Shown: positions 15,649 to 23,255, counted from the first letter of the stretch. The stretch: 64,000 nucleotides of DNA from Bifidobacterium simiarum (GCF_002802905.1 NZ_PEBK01000001.1:372001-436000); one strand, 5' to 3'. Notes: generated from the letters alone by a model not told the origin. Program-made: numbers and translations.

Positions 15649-16691
15649 GCGAACCGGTGGTGCTGGGCATCGAATCCACCTGCGACGAGACCGCGGCGGC
15701 GATCGTACGCGGCCGGACGCTGCTGAGCAACGTGGTGGCCTCATCCATGAACGAGCACGCCCGATACGGCGGCGTGATCCCCGAGATCGCCTCCCGGGCG
15801 CACGCCGAGGCGTTCGTGCCGGTGGTCTCCAAGGCCCTTGCCGACGCCGACATGACGCTGTCCGACGTCGACGCGATCGCCGTGTCGTCCGGTCCCGGTC
15901 TCGCCGGGTGTCTGGCCGTCGGCGTCTCCGGCGCCAAGGCGCTGGCCTGGGCGGCGAACAAGCCGCTGTACGGCATCAACCATGTGATCGGCCACATCGC
16001 CGTCACCCAGCTGCAGTTCGGGCCGTTCCCGCCCGACACGCTGGCGCTGATCGTCTCCGGCGGCCACACGTCGCTGCTGCACGTCGAGGACGTGGCCCGG
16101 CACGTCGACGTGGTCGGCACCACGCTTGACGACGCCGCGGGCGAATGCTTCGACAAGGTCGCCCGTCTGCTCGGCTTCCCCTACCCGGGAGGCCCTCACA
16201 TCGACCGTCACGCGCAGCAGGGCGACCCGCACGCCATCCGGGTGCCGCAGGGGCTGACCCAGGGCAAGGCCGCCGCGAAGCACCCCTACGATTTCAGCTT
16301 CTCCGGCGTGAAAACCGCCGTGGCCCGCTGGATCGAGGAGCAGCAGGCCGCCGGCCGCGAGATCCCCGTCAACGACGTGTGCGCCTCGCTGGCCGACTCC
16401 GTCGCCACCGTGCTGGCCCGCAAGGCCATGCGCGGCTGCGAACAGTACGATTCCTCCACGCTGATCGTGGGCGGCGGCTTCTCCGCCAACTCGCAGCTGC
16501 GCGCCAAGCTGCTGGAATTCGGCGCCGACCATGGCGTCGAGGTGCGCATCCCCGAAATCAAGCTGTGCACCGACAACGGTGCGATGGTGGCGATGCTCGG
16601 CGTGAATCTGGTGGAGGCCGGCGTCAAGCCCAGCTCACCCGATTTCGCGATCGACTCCGCCATGCCCATGAACAGGATCGTCGCCGAATAG
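15645..16691 (+). CDS. tsaD: tRNA t6A transferase TsaD
   Basis: A 348-residue ASKHA protein. Motifs include GIESTCDETAAA at the start, YGGVIPEIASRAHAE, the metal-binding HVIGHIAV, IVSGGHTSLL, and FSFSGVKTAV. It is the catalytic subunit that transfers the threonylcarbamoyl group to A37 of ANN-reading tRNAs. Length and motif order match the family. The start overlaps the rimI stop, and GGGGGAGACGA lies upstream. A hairpin follows the stop. Confidence 0.95.
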   Translation: MSEPVVLGIESTCDETAAAIVRGRTLLSNVVASSMNEHARYGGVIPEIASRAHAEAFVPVVSKALADADMTLSDVDAIAVSSGPGLAGCLAVGVSGAKALAWAANKPLYGINHVIGHIAVTQLQFGPFPPDTLALIVSGGHTSLLHVEDVARHVDVVGTTLDDAAGECFDKVARLLGFPYPGGPHIDRHAQQGDPHAIRVPQGLTQGKAAAKHPYDFSFSGVKTAVARWIEEQQAAGREIPVNDVCASLADSVATVLARKAMRGCEQYDSSTLIVGGGFSANSQLRAKLLEFGADHGVEVRIPEIKLCTDNGAMVAMLGVNLVEAGVKPSSPDFAIDSAMPMNRIVAE

Positions 16692-16711
16692 TCGGACGTT
16701 CGACATTGAAC

Positions 16712-16762
16712 GGCAACAGTCCCGGCACCCGTCCGCTTTTCGGGGGTGTCGGGACTGTTGCC
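16712..16762. terminator. bidirectional hairpin between tsaD and XRE gene
   Basis: GGCAACAGTCCCG pairs perfectly with CGGGACTGTTGCC, with further pairing (GCACCC/GGGTGT) inside. It lies between convergent genes, so it probably ends transcription from both sides. No long T-tract follows. Confidence 0.7.
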
Positions 16763-16771
16763 GCTTACCGG

Positions 16772-17041
16772 CTACCGGTCCTGACCGTCGTCCAGCACCT
16801 GCTGCTCCACCAGCACCTGCGTGAACATCTCCACGGGGGTCACGCCCAGTGCGTCGCTGAGCTGCCAGATCTTGTCGAGCGTGGGCGATTTCTCCCCGCG
16901 CTCGATCTGCCCCACATAGGAGCGGTCGATGCCGGCGTTCAGGGCCAGTTTCTCCTGCGATATCCGACGGTTCCGCCGCAATGCCGCGACCGCCTTGCCG
17001 AATGCCCTACGTCGTCTCGTCTTCACATCATCCAAACTCAT
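16772..17041 (-). CDS. small XRE-family DNA-binding regulator
   Basis: An 89-residue protein. A helix-turn-helix domain covers about residues 14-70, with ISQEKLALNAGIDRSYVGQIERGEKSPTLD (quoted in pieces: ISQEKLALNAG, RSYVGQIERGEKSP), the classical XRE/Cro pattern. ATG 17041 is preferred, because the upstream in-frame extension is Ala/Thr-rich and lies in the divergent promoter region. It is transcribed divergently from the methionine-synthase-like gene and could regulate it or itself. No partner toxin is adjacent. Such solitary small XRE proteins are common in actinobacteria. Confidence 0.8.
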   Translation of the reverse strand: MSLDDVKTRRRRAFGKAVAALRRNRRISQEKLALNAGIDRSYVGQIERGEKSPTLDKIWQLSDALGVTPVEMFTQVLVEQQVLDDGQDR

Positions 17042-17244
17042 ACGGGATATGATCCCCGAAACAGGGCCCGTAGTCCACGGACTATAATCCGTATGTCGTC
17101 GTCCTGCCGTGTGCGTGACCGCGCTTCCCGCCGCGGACGATCCGTCGCCGGCGGTGCCATCGGTCGCGTGCCTCGCCGAATCGCGGTAAGGTACCAAGGT
17201 CAGCGCCGCAAACGGCGAACCGGATACCCGAGGAGAGAACAACC

Positions 17245-18366
17245 ATGGCATACGCCAGCAACGCGCCCTTCCATGCCGACGTGGTGGGCAGCTACCTGCG
17301 TCCCGAAGCGCTCAAGCAGGCCCGTGCGGCCTTCGAAGTCGGCGAGATCGACGCCGCCGCGCTCAAGGCGGTCGAGGACAAGGCCATCGAGGAACTGGTG
17401 GCCAGGCAGAAGCAGGCCGGCCTGCACGTGATCACCGACGGCGAGTTCCGCCGCCGCTGGTGGCACTTCGACTTCATGTGGGGCTTCGCCGGAGTGGAGC
17501 ACAAGGCCGCCGCCCACCGCGTCGCCTTCCACGACGAGGTCACCCCCGCCGACACCGCCGCCGTGACCGGCAGGCTCGACGGCCATAACCATCCGTTCGT
17601 CGAACACTTCAAGTTCGTCAAGCAGTTCGAGGACGAGAACACCGTCGCCCGCCAGACCATGCCGTCTCCCGCCCAGACCCTGTTCGTGCTCACCGGCAAC
17701 AAGGCCGCCTACCCGTACGACGAGTTCTACGCCACCGACGAGGAGCTTGCCGCCGACATCGTCAAGGCCTACCGTCAAACCATCGCCGACCTGTACGAGG
17801 CCGGCTGCCGCAACGTGCAGTTCGACGACTGCACGTGGACCCGCCTGTGCGACCCGTCCGTGCGCGAACGTCTCGGCTGGAGCGACGAGGACGCCGAGCG
17901 CCTGCAGCGGCAGAACCTCGACATCATCAACGCGGTGATCGAAGGCCAGCCCGCCGACCTCGCCATCAACACGCACGTGTGCCGCGGCAACTTCCACTCC
18001 ACGTGGCTTTCCTCCGGTGGCTACGCGCCCGTGGCCGCGAACCTGTTCGGCCGCGAGAACGTCAACGCCTACTACCTGGAGTTCGACGACGACCGTTCCG
18101 GCGACTTCGCGCCGCTCGCCGAAGTCTCCGGCGACAAGAAGGTCGTGCTCGGCCTGATCACGTCGAAGACCCCGGAGCTCGAGGATCCCGCCGTGATCAA
18201 GGCCCGCATCGAGGAGGCCTCGCAGTTCGTGCCGCTCGATCGCCTGTGCCTGTCCACCCAGTGCGGCTTCGCCTCCACCGAGGAGGGCAACAAGCTCACC
18301 GAGGAGCAGCAGTGGGCCAAGATCGCCCTCGTCAAGTCCATCGCCGACGAGGTGTGGGGCGACTGA
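17245..18366 (+). CDS. cobalamin-independent methionine synthase family protein (YxjG/YxjH type)
   Basis: A 373-residue protein of the MetE C-terminal barrel family. It begins FHADVVGSYLRPE, the motif of the short YxjG/YxjH-like homologues. Probable zinc ligands are in INTHVCRGN (His and Cys) and in LSTQCGF (Cys). The family transfers a methyl group to homocysteine or a related thiol. Short forms lack the MetE N-terminal half, and the methyl donor may differ from folate. GAGGAGAGAACAACC precedes ATG 17245. No SAM or B12 riboswitch was recognised upstream. It is a single-gene unit followed by a terminator. Confidence 0.85.
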   Translation: MAYASNAPFHADVVGSYLRPEALKQARAAFEVGEIDAAALKAVEDKAIEELVARQKQAGLHVITDGEFRRRWWHFDFMWGFAGVEHKAAAHRVAFHDEVTPADTAAVTGRLDGHNHPFVEHFKFVKQFEDENTVARQTMPSPAQTLFVLTGNKAAYPYDEFYATDEELAADIVKAYRQTIADLYEAGCRNVQFDDCTWTRLCDPSVRERLGWSDEDAERLQRQNLDIINAVIEGQPADLAINTHVCRGNFHSTWLSSGGYAPVAANLFGRENVNAYYLEFDDDRSGDFAPLAEVSGDKKVVLGLITSKTPELEDPAVIKARIEEASQFVPLDRLCLSTQCGFASTEEGNKLTEEQQWAKIALVKSIADEVWGD

Positions 18367-18397
18367 TCCTGCGTATAATTTCGTTAATGCGTAAGTT

Positions 18398-18431
18398 CGC
18401 CGGCCGTGTTATGACGGCCGACGGGCTTTTC
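18398..18431 (+). terminator. terminator after the methionine-synthase-like gene
   Basis: GCCGGCCGT and ACGGCCGAC form a GC-rich stem with a six-base loop, followed by GGGCTTTTC. It is compact and followed by a short T-run. Confidence 0.75.
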
Positions 18432-18436
18432 TAGTG

Positions 18437-18486
18437 TGTGGGACCTTGTGCGGGCTGGATTCGGGTGGCGTTGCGCGCGGGAATGG
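18437..18486 (+). repeat. degenerate repeat, copy 1
   Basis: The sequence from TGTGGGACCTTGTGCGGG to TGCGCGCGGGAATGG is closely related to 20787-20834. Both copies follow a T-rich terminator-like stretch. The translated reading (LCGLNSGMLRAG type) recurs and is not a known domain, so I regard it as a dispersed intergenic repeat. Confidence 0.5.
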
Positions 18487-18508
18487 CCGCGGCGAGAAGT
18501 GACGTCGA

Positions 18509-18805
18509 TTATCGGTGCATGAAATCCGTCATTTCCGCATTGGTGAAGTGGGTGATCATCGTGCGCCAGACCGCTTCGACCAAATCCGGGTCGGCATGGG
18601 ATGCCTCGGCCAACCCACGCACTTTGGCGATGACCGCGTCCACGCGCGATGATGCCTTGACGTCGTCCGCATTCTTCTTGAACTGCGCGGCCTGCGCCAC
18701 ATAGGCTCCGCGCTCGGCTATCAGATCGACCATCCGTGCGTCGATGCGGTCGATATTGGTACGTACCTCATTGAGACTGTCGCAAGCATGTATCGGTTCC
18801 ATCAA
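18509..18805 (-). CDS. chorismate mutase, AroQ type
   Basis: A 98-residue all-helical protein with the AroQ pattern: LNEVRTNIDRIDARMVDLIAERGAYV, then KASSRVDAVIAKVRGLA, then VWRTMITHFTNAEM. The catalytic Arg and Lys/Arg positions of AroQ enzymes appear conserved. It converts chorismate to prephenate for phenylalanine and tyrosine synthesis. Length matches single-domain AroQ enzymes (about 90). ATG ATG at 18805/18802 follows GTTTGAGGAGCGAT. It is preceded on the same strand by the collapsed DsbA-like gene. An isochorismate pyruvate-lyase-like relative cannot be excluded. Confidence 0.85.
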   Translation of the reverse strand: MMEPIHACDSLNEVRTNIDRIDARMVDLIAERGAYVAQAAQFKKNADDVKASSRVDAVIAKVRGLAEASHADPDLVEAVWRTMITHFTNAEMTDFMHR

Positions 18806-18836
18806 TATCGCTCCTCAAACGTTATGGTTTGTGCAA

Positions 18837-19225
18837 TCAGTTTTTCGGCGTGATGGCCGAATTGCCGACTTTATTTTCGTCCAGGCCGATGGCGGTGAGG
18901 AAGCTGCTTTTCAGATCGCCGCCGTCCATTTGCCAGCGACGATCGTCGATTGTGACGGTTGGCGTGGAGAAGCCGTTCTTACGTACCCGTTCTTGGCGAT
19001 CAGAATGCCGCCCTGATCGTCCGCGAGCGACGGCTTGACCTTGACCTTGCGCAAGGTCTCATATGCGGCCTGTTCCGATTGCGGAGCGCCCGTCGTGGCG
19101 AAATGCCTGCCCGACATACTGCGATACAGGGCAGCGCCGCACACGATCAGCAGGATGGCAGTGATCGCGACGGTCAACATTCCGATGATGGTCTGCTGAC
19201 GGCGTTCCGCCGCCGAAACCGTCAT
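18837..19225 (-). pseudogene. DsbA-like thioredoxin-fold protein, internally deleted and frameshifted
   Basis: The first 80 residues from ATG 19225 have a membrane segment (IGMLTVAITAILLIVCGAAL region) followed by DDQGGILIAKNGY, the usual start of actinobacterial DsbA-like thiol oxidoreductases. The frame then runs into 20 unrelated residues and stops at 18911. In another frame, 18990-18837 encodes NGFSTPTVTIDDRRW and GDLKSSFLTAIGLDENK, which is the normal C-terminus of the same family. The Cys-x-x-Cys thioredoxin core is missing. AAGAACGG occurs twice, 14 bases apart, at the junction, suggesting deletion between short repeats. The protein cannot be functional. Confidence 0.75.
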
Positions 19226-19346
19226 GTTATTCCGAGAATCCTGCCGTTGCGTATTACTGCGTCTCGCTCCTCCATGATGATTGCCCGCGCGGGATTACGC
19301 CAATCGAAGGAGCGGCTGTCAACTAAAGACGACATGAGGTTTTGGT

Positions 19347-19412
19347 GTGATTGCATTTGTCGCAATTGCGAATTTCGTCAAATACTATGGCCGCACAATC
19401 CAAGGAGATGCT
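19347..19412 (+). pseudogene. possible ABC-ATPase N-terminal remnant
   Basis: A GTG-initiated frame reads IANFVKYYGRTIQGD, like the first residues of ABC transporter ATPases (NFVKYYGRTxGI...). After that the frame degenerates into Thr/Arg-rich sequence. No Walker motifs are present. The match is short and might be chance. The surrounding region is rich in broken genes. Confidence 0.25.
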
Positions 19413-19495
19413 GAGACGCAGACACCCAAGCGCACGCGCTCGCCGGCGACCGGCTGCTTTGCTAGTAGAACGCCGAATGTCTCGCATTGGACTTG

Positions 19496-19765
19496 TCACT
19501 TATCGAAGTGGCAGTTACCAAAGAAACTGCGCCAAGCCTGCACGAAGCCGTTCCAGTTGCGGCGCATGTACAGTTGAATCTTCCGTGTCGTCTTGGGATC
19601 CAACGTGGTCGAGTCCACGACCACGTCCCCGTCGGCGGCCAATACGAATTTGGCAAGCCGATACGAATTATTGCGTTTAATATGAAAATGCACGCCGTGA
19701 CCGCCATCATTGCTGGTCACATAGAACTCATATCCGGCGACGTCTTCAAACCATATCTCAGGCAT
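19496..19765 (-). CDS. DUF4160 family protein
   Basis: An 89-residue protein starting MPEIWFEDVAGYEFYVTS. The features HGVHFHIKR, AKFVLAADGDVVVD and a C-terminal helix with RNWNGFVQAWRSFF fit DUF4160, a small family found next to DUF2442 proteins in toxin-antitoxin-like pairs. The ATG at 19765 overlaps the upstream stop by eight bases, so translation is probably coupled. An earlier in-frame ATG at 19798 would lie inside the upstream gene and is not preferred. The biochemical role is unknown. Confidence 0.7.
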   Translation of the reverse strand: MPEIWFEDVAGYEFYVTSNDGGHGVHFHIKRNNSYRLAKFVLAADGDVVVDSTTLDPKTTRKIQLYMRRNWNGFVQAWRSFFGNCHFDK

Positions 19766-19994
19766 ATTCGCGATCCACTTCGCGTGCGTCCTCCACAAAC
19801 GGATAGGAACGCTTGAAATAGCCTTCCACCAACGGGAATGATTCGGGCGGGAACGTGTTGCTGCGCACCGTGCCGTCGTTGTTGAACACGATCTTGAACC
19901 CGGTCGCCGGCTCGGTGACCGTGACCGTTCTCGCCGTGTATCCCAGCCGAAGACCGTTGGCCTCCAGCAGGTTACTCATGCCGATTTTCGCCAT
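19758..19994 (-). CDS. DUF2442-like partner of the DUF4160 protein
   Basis: A 78-residue protein from ATG 19994 (TTG 20006 is an alternative), with GAGACTGTC upstream. It starts MAKIGMSNLLEANGL and contains TGFKIVFNNDGTVRSN and FPLVEGYF. The beta-rich pattern resembles DUF2442 or a small antitoxin-like protein, although the match is not strong. It overlaps the DUF4160 gene downstream and is probably the first gene of the pair. No DNA-binding motif is evident. I call the pair a candidate toxin-antitoxin module by analogy only. Confidence 0.55.
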   Translation of the reverse strand: MAKIGMSNLLEANGLRLGYTARTVTVTEPATGFKIVFNNDGTVRSNTFPPESFPLVEGYFKRSYPFVEDAREVDREYA

Positions 19995-20018
19995 GACAGT
20001 CTCCAATCCATAGTTCCC

Positions 20019-20171
20019 CTATAAAGTATTACGCTTCCCATTGTATGCGGCTTCCTTCACGAAGCATGAGCCCTTTGCTTCTCTCAACCAATCCGTAAAA
20101 CGGTTGGACGAAGACCTTGTACAGTCATCCGTCGCAGGATTCATTCCAGCCGAGTCCTTCTGCCAATTCAT
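20019..20171 (-). CDS. possible small protein or remnant upstream of the DUF pair
   Basis: ATG 20171 has CAGGAG at a proper distance and opens a 50-residue frame (MNWQKDSAGMNPATDD to AYNGKRNTL). It points toward the DUF2442/DUF4160 pair. Other minus-strand frames in the same stretch also look protein-like (YKVFVQPFYGLVERSKG), as if an older gene had suffered frameshifts. The family is not recognised. Confidence that it is a real product is low. Confidence 0.25.
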   Translation of the reverse strand: MNWQKDSAGMNPATDDCTRSSSNRFTDWLREAKGSCFVKEAAYNGKRNTL

Positions 20172-20244
20172 GGCTTCTCCTGTATTCTTCGGCAATGGGT
20201 TTTGGCGACAATCGGAATCACCACATACAACACGCAGCCCATGT

Positions 20245-20688
20245 CTGGCGTATCCGGAACTGCCGTTGAAGGGCAACTACGACGAGAACCGGTTCAAGCT
20301 CTACTTCGGCGACACCGGACTGTTTGTGTCCATGCTCGACGGCGAGGCCAGCGAGGACTTTCGGGCCAACCGCAATCTGGGTGTCTACAAGGGTGCGCTA
20401 TATGAGAGCATTGTGGGCGAGGCGCTGAAGAAGCAGGGATACGATCTCTACTACTACAAGCGGGAGAATTCGACACTGGAACAGGACTTCTTCATCCGGA
20501 CCAGGAACCACCTCGTCCCGGTCGAGGTGAAGGCGAAGAACGGCACCGCCAAATTATTGCGCACGCTCGTGACTTCGGACTCCTACCCGGACATCAACTT
20601 CGGTATCAAATTTAGTGCGGGCAACATCGGCGGCAGCAATCACATCTTCACCGCACCATACTTCACGGCATTCCTTCTGCGCGATTGA
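20245..20688 (+). pseudogene. C-terminal fragment of an AAA ATPase with DUF4143 domain
   Basis: From about 20245 the frame reads PELPLKGNYDENRFKLYFGDTGL, then ALYESIVGEAL, LYYYKRENSTLEQDFF and LVPVEVKAKNGTAKLL (quoted as short pieces). This is the DUF4143 nuclease-like C-terminus of prokaryotic AAA family ATPases, which are normally about 400-450 residues. The Walker A and B region is absent. The in-frame sequence before it, back to 20041, is unrelated. It is therefore a 5'-truncated remnant of about 145 codons. The natural stop is retained. Confidence 0.75.
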
Positions 20689-20693
20689 TCCGC

Positions 20694-20779
20694 GCATATG
20701 ATGACGGTCGCGCCCCACTACTTAACAACCCAGACCAGTGACCCTTGGCATATGGAAGCCCGTCATCATGCGAGTTTTT
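20694..20779 (+). terminator. possible long-loop hairpin terminator
   Basis: GCATATGATGACGG at 20694-20707 pairs with CCGTCATCATGC at about 20759-20771, followed by GAGTTTTTG. The loop of about 50 bases is long, so the hairpin may be weak. Confidence 0.4.
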
Positions 20780-20786
20780 GCTATCG

Positions 20787-20834
20787 TGTGAGGCCTTGTG
20801 CGGGTTGAACTCGGGGATGCTGCGCGCGGGATGG
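20787..20834 (+). repeat. degenerate repeat, copy 2
   Basis: TGTGAGGCCTTGTGCGGG through TGCGCGCGGGATGG closely matches 18437-18486, and again follows a T-tract. The rest of 20835-20949 holds no gene. TATAAT at about 20912-20917 may be the minus-10 box of the next gene. Confidence 0.5.
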
Positions 20835-20949
20835 CGCTTTACGAGCGGCGGCGGTGACATGGCATCGTCCCTCATCATGGTCCGGCGCCAGTGCGAACGG
20901 GCATACGGACATATAATTCAAGTGATTCAAGGACCCAAGTAGGGGGGCA

Positions 20950-21930
20950 ATGAATGACAGCGCAATGACCGTCATCACGACGGCGATGTGGCTGATGCTG
21001 CCGGTGCTGGAGACCGTCGGCGTGGCGGCCGCACCATGGGCGACCGACCGGTACGAGATGTTCGGTGTCACAGTACCGCCCGCGGCGTTCTCCGATATAC
21101 GTCTCGCGGGTCTCAGAAGAAACTATTCGTTGACCGTCGGTGGCTTCGGCGGCATATTGGCACTCGTCGACTTCGGTGTGTGGCTTGGATTCGGTCCGAC
21201 TGTGGCATTCTGGACCGCGGTCATCGCCTTGGTTCTGATCATGGCATTCGGATTCGTCTGGTGGCAGCGGTGCCGCCGCGAGGTGATCTCGGTCAAGACG
21301 GAACGCGGTTGGAAAGCGACCGGCGATCGACGTGTTGCCGTCATTGACGATTCGCTGCCCAAGCCGCTGCCGCTGTGGTGGGATCTCGTTTACGTCGCGA
21401 TCATCGCGGCGACGGTCATCATCGGATACGCAGGCTACGACAGTATGCCGCAGCGTGTGCCGATGCACATGAACATGGCCGGCGTCGTCGACGGTTGGGC
21501 CGACAAAAGTCCGTGGCTGATCTGGCTTGCGCCCGGCTTCGAGTTTGCCATTGTTACCGTGATGGTGCTTGGACACATCGCCATCCTGTACTCAGGGCGC
21601 CTGATCGACCCGCATCGGCCTCCGCGCTCGGTATGGAGGCATGCCGTGATAATGCGAGTATGGAGTGTCTACACACTGCTCGTTGGTATCGCCGTGATGT
21701 TGGGTGTTGGCCTTACGCTGCAACTGGGCATGCTCGGAATGGTCCCGCTGGGCCTCATGGGAACGACCGGCATGTTCGTCGCCATGCTCGCATTCGCCGG
21801 ATGCATCGTAGTCATCCTGTTCTACGGGCGGAACGACTCGCGCGCGGATGATGTCGAAGTCGGTGCAACCGAGGCGGAGGACGAAACAATGCCTTGGGAA
21901 AAAAGAGAACCCCCAGTGCATCACGGCTGA
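20950..21930 (+). CDS. DUF1648 domain polytopic membrane protein
   Basis: A 326-residue protein with about seven hydrophobic segments. In the middle is a DUF1648 motif (YDSMPQRVPMHMNMAG, then VDGWADKS), the pattern seen in SdpI-like and related membrane proteins. GTAGGGGGGCA precedes ATG 20950. The tail after the last membrane segment is short and acidic (EVGATEAEDETMPWEK). Many relatives have a longer C-terminal DUF5808-type module, which is not seen here. Some DUF1648 proteins give immunity to toxic peptides, but no peptide gene is nearby. Its role is unknown. Confidence 0.7.
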   Translation: MNDSAMTVITTAMWLMLPVLETVGVAAAPWATDRYEMFGVTVPPAAFSDIRLAGLRRNYSLTVGGFGGILALVDFGVWLGFGPTVAFWTAVIALVLIMAFGFVWWQRCRREVISVKTERGWKATGDRRVAVIDDSLPKPLPLWWDLVYVAIIAATVIIGYAGYDSMPQRVPMHMNMAGVVDGWADKSPWLIWLAPGFEFAIVTVMVLGHIAILYSGRLIDPHRPPRSVWRHAVIMRVWSVYTLLVGIAVMLGVGLTLQLGMLGMVPLGLMGTTGMFVAMLAFAGCIVVILFYGRNDSRADDVEVGATEAEDETMPWEKREPPVHHG

Positions 21931-22224
21931 GTCGAAGACCGTCCGGAGAGGCCCTTTGGGGGAATTCATGGAATATGATAATGGGTTATGAGCCGACAGT
22001 CAAACCCAGCGCCCGATTTCCTTTCGCAGACCCCTCGCAAGGGAAGCCCGCAGGAGAGGACGTTGCGCGCGAGACGAAAGTGATCACGGCCGTTTCCTGC
22101 GTATGACTCATACCTTGATGGAAAGCAACACGGAAGTCGAGAGACGAACGGAATCCGCCATCGTATGGGGGTGAATCTTGCCGTTGTGTTCATCACGCCC
22201 CTCTTATGTGCCGTTTGCGAGGCT

Positions 22225-22563
22225 ATGTATCATGAACATATGGGTGTTCTCTCACTGGATCAGTTGCGGACCGTCGCGCAGCGAACAGCGCCGAATCATG
22301 GTGTTGGGGAGATGTACGTCTATGGTTCGGTGTCCCGCGGTGAGAATGGTCCCCACTCGGACGTCGATCTCATCTACCGGCTGGATGACAATCACAGGGC
22401 TACGGCAGGGGCGATTCTATCGTTGAAGGATGATTTGGAAGCAGGTCTCGGCTCGCCGGTTTCGCTCCTTTCCCAGAAGACCTTGCTGTTCAATGCCGAA
22501 CACACTGTTTCGGGAAGACGATTCTATGACGCCATCAAACATGATCTGACAAGGATCGTATGA
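22225..22563 (+). CDS. mntA: MntA-type nucleotidyltransferase antitoxin
   Basis: A protein of about 112 residues with the minimal nucleotidyltransferase motif GSVSRGENGPHSDVDLIY (about 32-49). The Ser-Asp-x-Asp pair binds the metal and nucleotide. In MntA/HepT type VII modules, this enzyme adds AMP groups to a Tyr of the HepT toxin and so silences it. ATG 22225 is used, with ATG 22240 as the alternative. No ribosome site is strong. The stop overlaps the hepT start by four bases, which is typical for the pair. Confidence 0.85.
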   Translation: MYHEHMGVLSLDQLRTVAQRTAPNHGVGEMYVYGSVSRGENGPHSDVDLIYRLDDNHRATAGAILSLKDDLEAGLGSPVSLLSQKTLLFNAEHTVSGRRFYDAIKHDLTRIV

Positions 22564-22937
22564 TGAAGGAATCTGAGCGTGATGGTTTGTTGCTGGCCGA
22601 ACTCATTGAGCATCTCGGCTATGCCTATGATGATGTGTCTGAATTTGCTGCCGCCGAGGATCTGGCGCTGGACCGAAAGAGCCGTAATTCGGCCGCCAAG
22701 GAAATAGAGCAGGCGCAGGAATGTGCCGCGCGGCTTTCCGATTCAGCCCGAACGGCTATGGCCGATGTGCCATGGAGAGAGCTCCGCGGGTTGCGGAACG
22801 TTATCGTCCATGAATACGGGGATGTTGATTGGGATGTGCTATATGACACAGTCATGATCGATTTTCCGCCGGTCATCGACACGTTGAACACCTATCAGGA
22901 ACATGTACGCTGCTTGGGCGCAGATGGCGCCGGTTGA
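22560..22937 (+). CDS. hepT: HepT-family (DUF86-like) HEPN ribonuclease toxin
   Basis: A 125-residue all-helical protein with the HEPN active site R-x4-H-x-Y, seen as RNVIVHEY at about 80-87. This supplies both the predicted RNase residues and the Tyr that MntA modifies. The length and order (antitoxin first, toxin second, ATGA overlap) fit characterised MNT-HepT systems. It appears intact, so the module could be functional. The C-terminal 30 residues are helical and may serve dimerisation. Confidence 0.88.
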   Translation: MMKESERDGLLLAELIEHLGYAYDDVSEFAAAEDLALDRKSRNSAAKEIEQAQECAARLSDSARTAMADVPWRELRGLRNVIVHEYGDVDWDVLYDTVMIDFPPVIDTLNTYQEHVRCLGADGAG

Positions 22938-22985
22938 TAAGCTGAATGTGGCATGGTCGCACGGATTCAATCAAGGAGGATTGCC

Positions 22986-23255
22986 ATGAACGCCGACTAT
23001 GGAAACGCCGACTACGGAAACACTGACGACAAGCGCATGAACGAGACGGACGGCACGGAGCGAGTCGCTCCCGAAATCGTGGACGGCAAGCCCGCATGCG
23101 CCTGCCCGTGGAAGGAGCTGAGGAACCGCGACGGTCTGGTGCCGACGATCGCGTCCACGGCGATCATGGTCGGCGTCATCGCCGTCAGCTGCTACGGGCA
23201 ATACCTGCTCACCAAATGGGCCTGCAAGGCCGCCATCCGCGAAACTCGACGCTGA
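22986..23255 (+). CDS. small membrane protein, unknown
   Basis: An 89-residue protein starting at ATG 22986 behind AAGGAGGATTGCC, a very strong ribosome site. The N-terminus contains a repeated NADYGN unit, then an acidic stretch. A membrane segment (STAIMVGVIAVSCYGQYLL) lies at about 62-80, followed by a short basic tail. Two Cys occur close together (CACP). It begins 48 bases after hepT. I do not recognise the family, and it may be unrelated to the toxin module. The strong translation signal supports expression. Confidence 0.65.
   Translation: MNADYGNADYGNTDDKRMNETDGTERVAPEIVDGKPACACPWKELRNRDGLVPTIASTAIMVGVIAVSCYGQYLLTKWACKAAIRETRR

Noticed and set aside
21894-22106. Possible continuation of the DUF1648 protein in another frame
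   Set aside because: The downstream frame does not resemble a DUF5808 module or other extension, so no frameshift is claimed.
22141-22224. Earlier start for the MntA gene at GTG/ATG codons near 22165
   Set aside because: The added N-terminal residues are hydrophobic and do not match MntA. The later ATG gives the family length.
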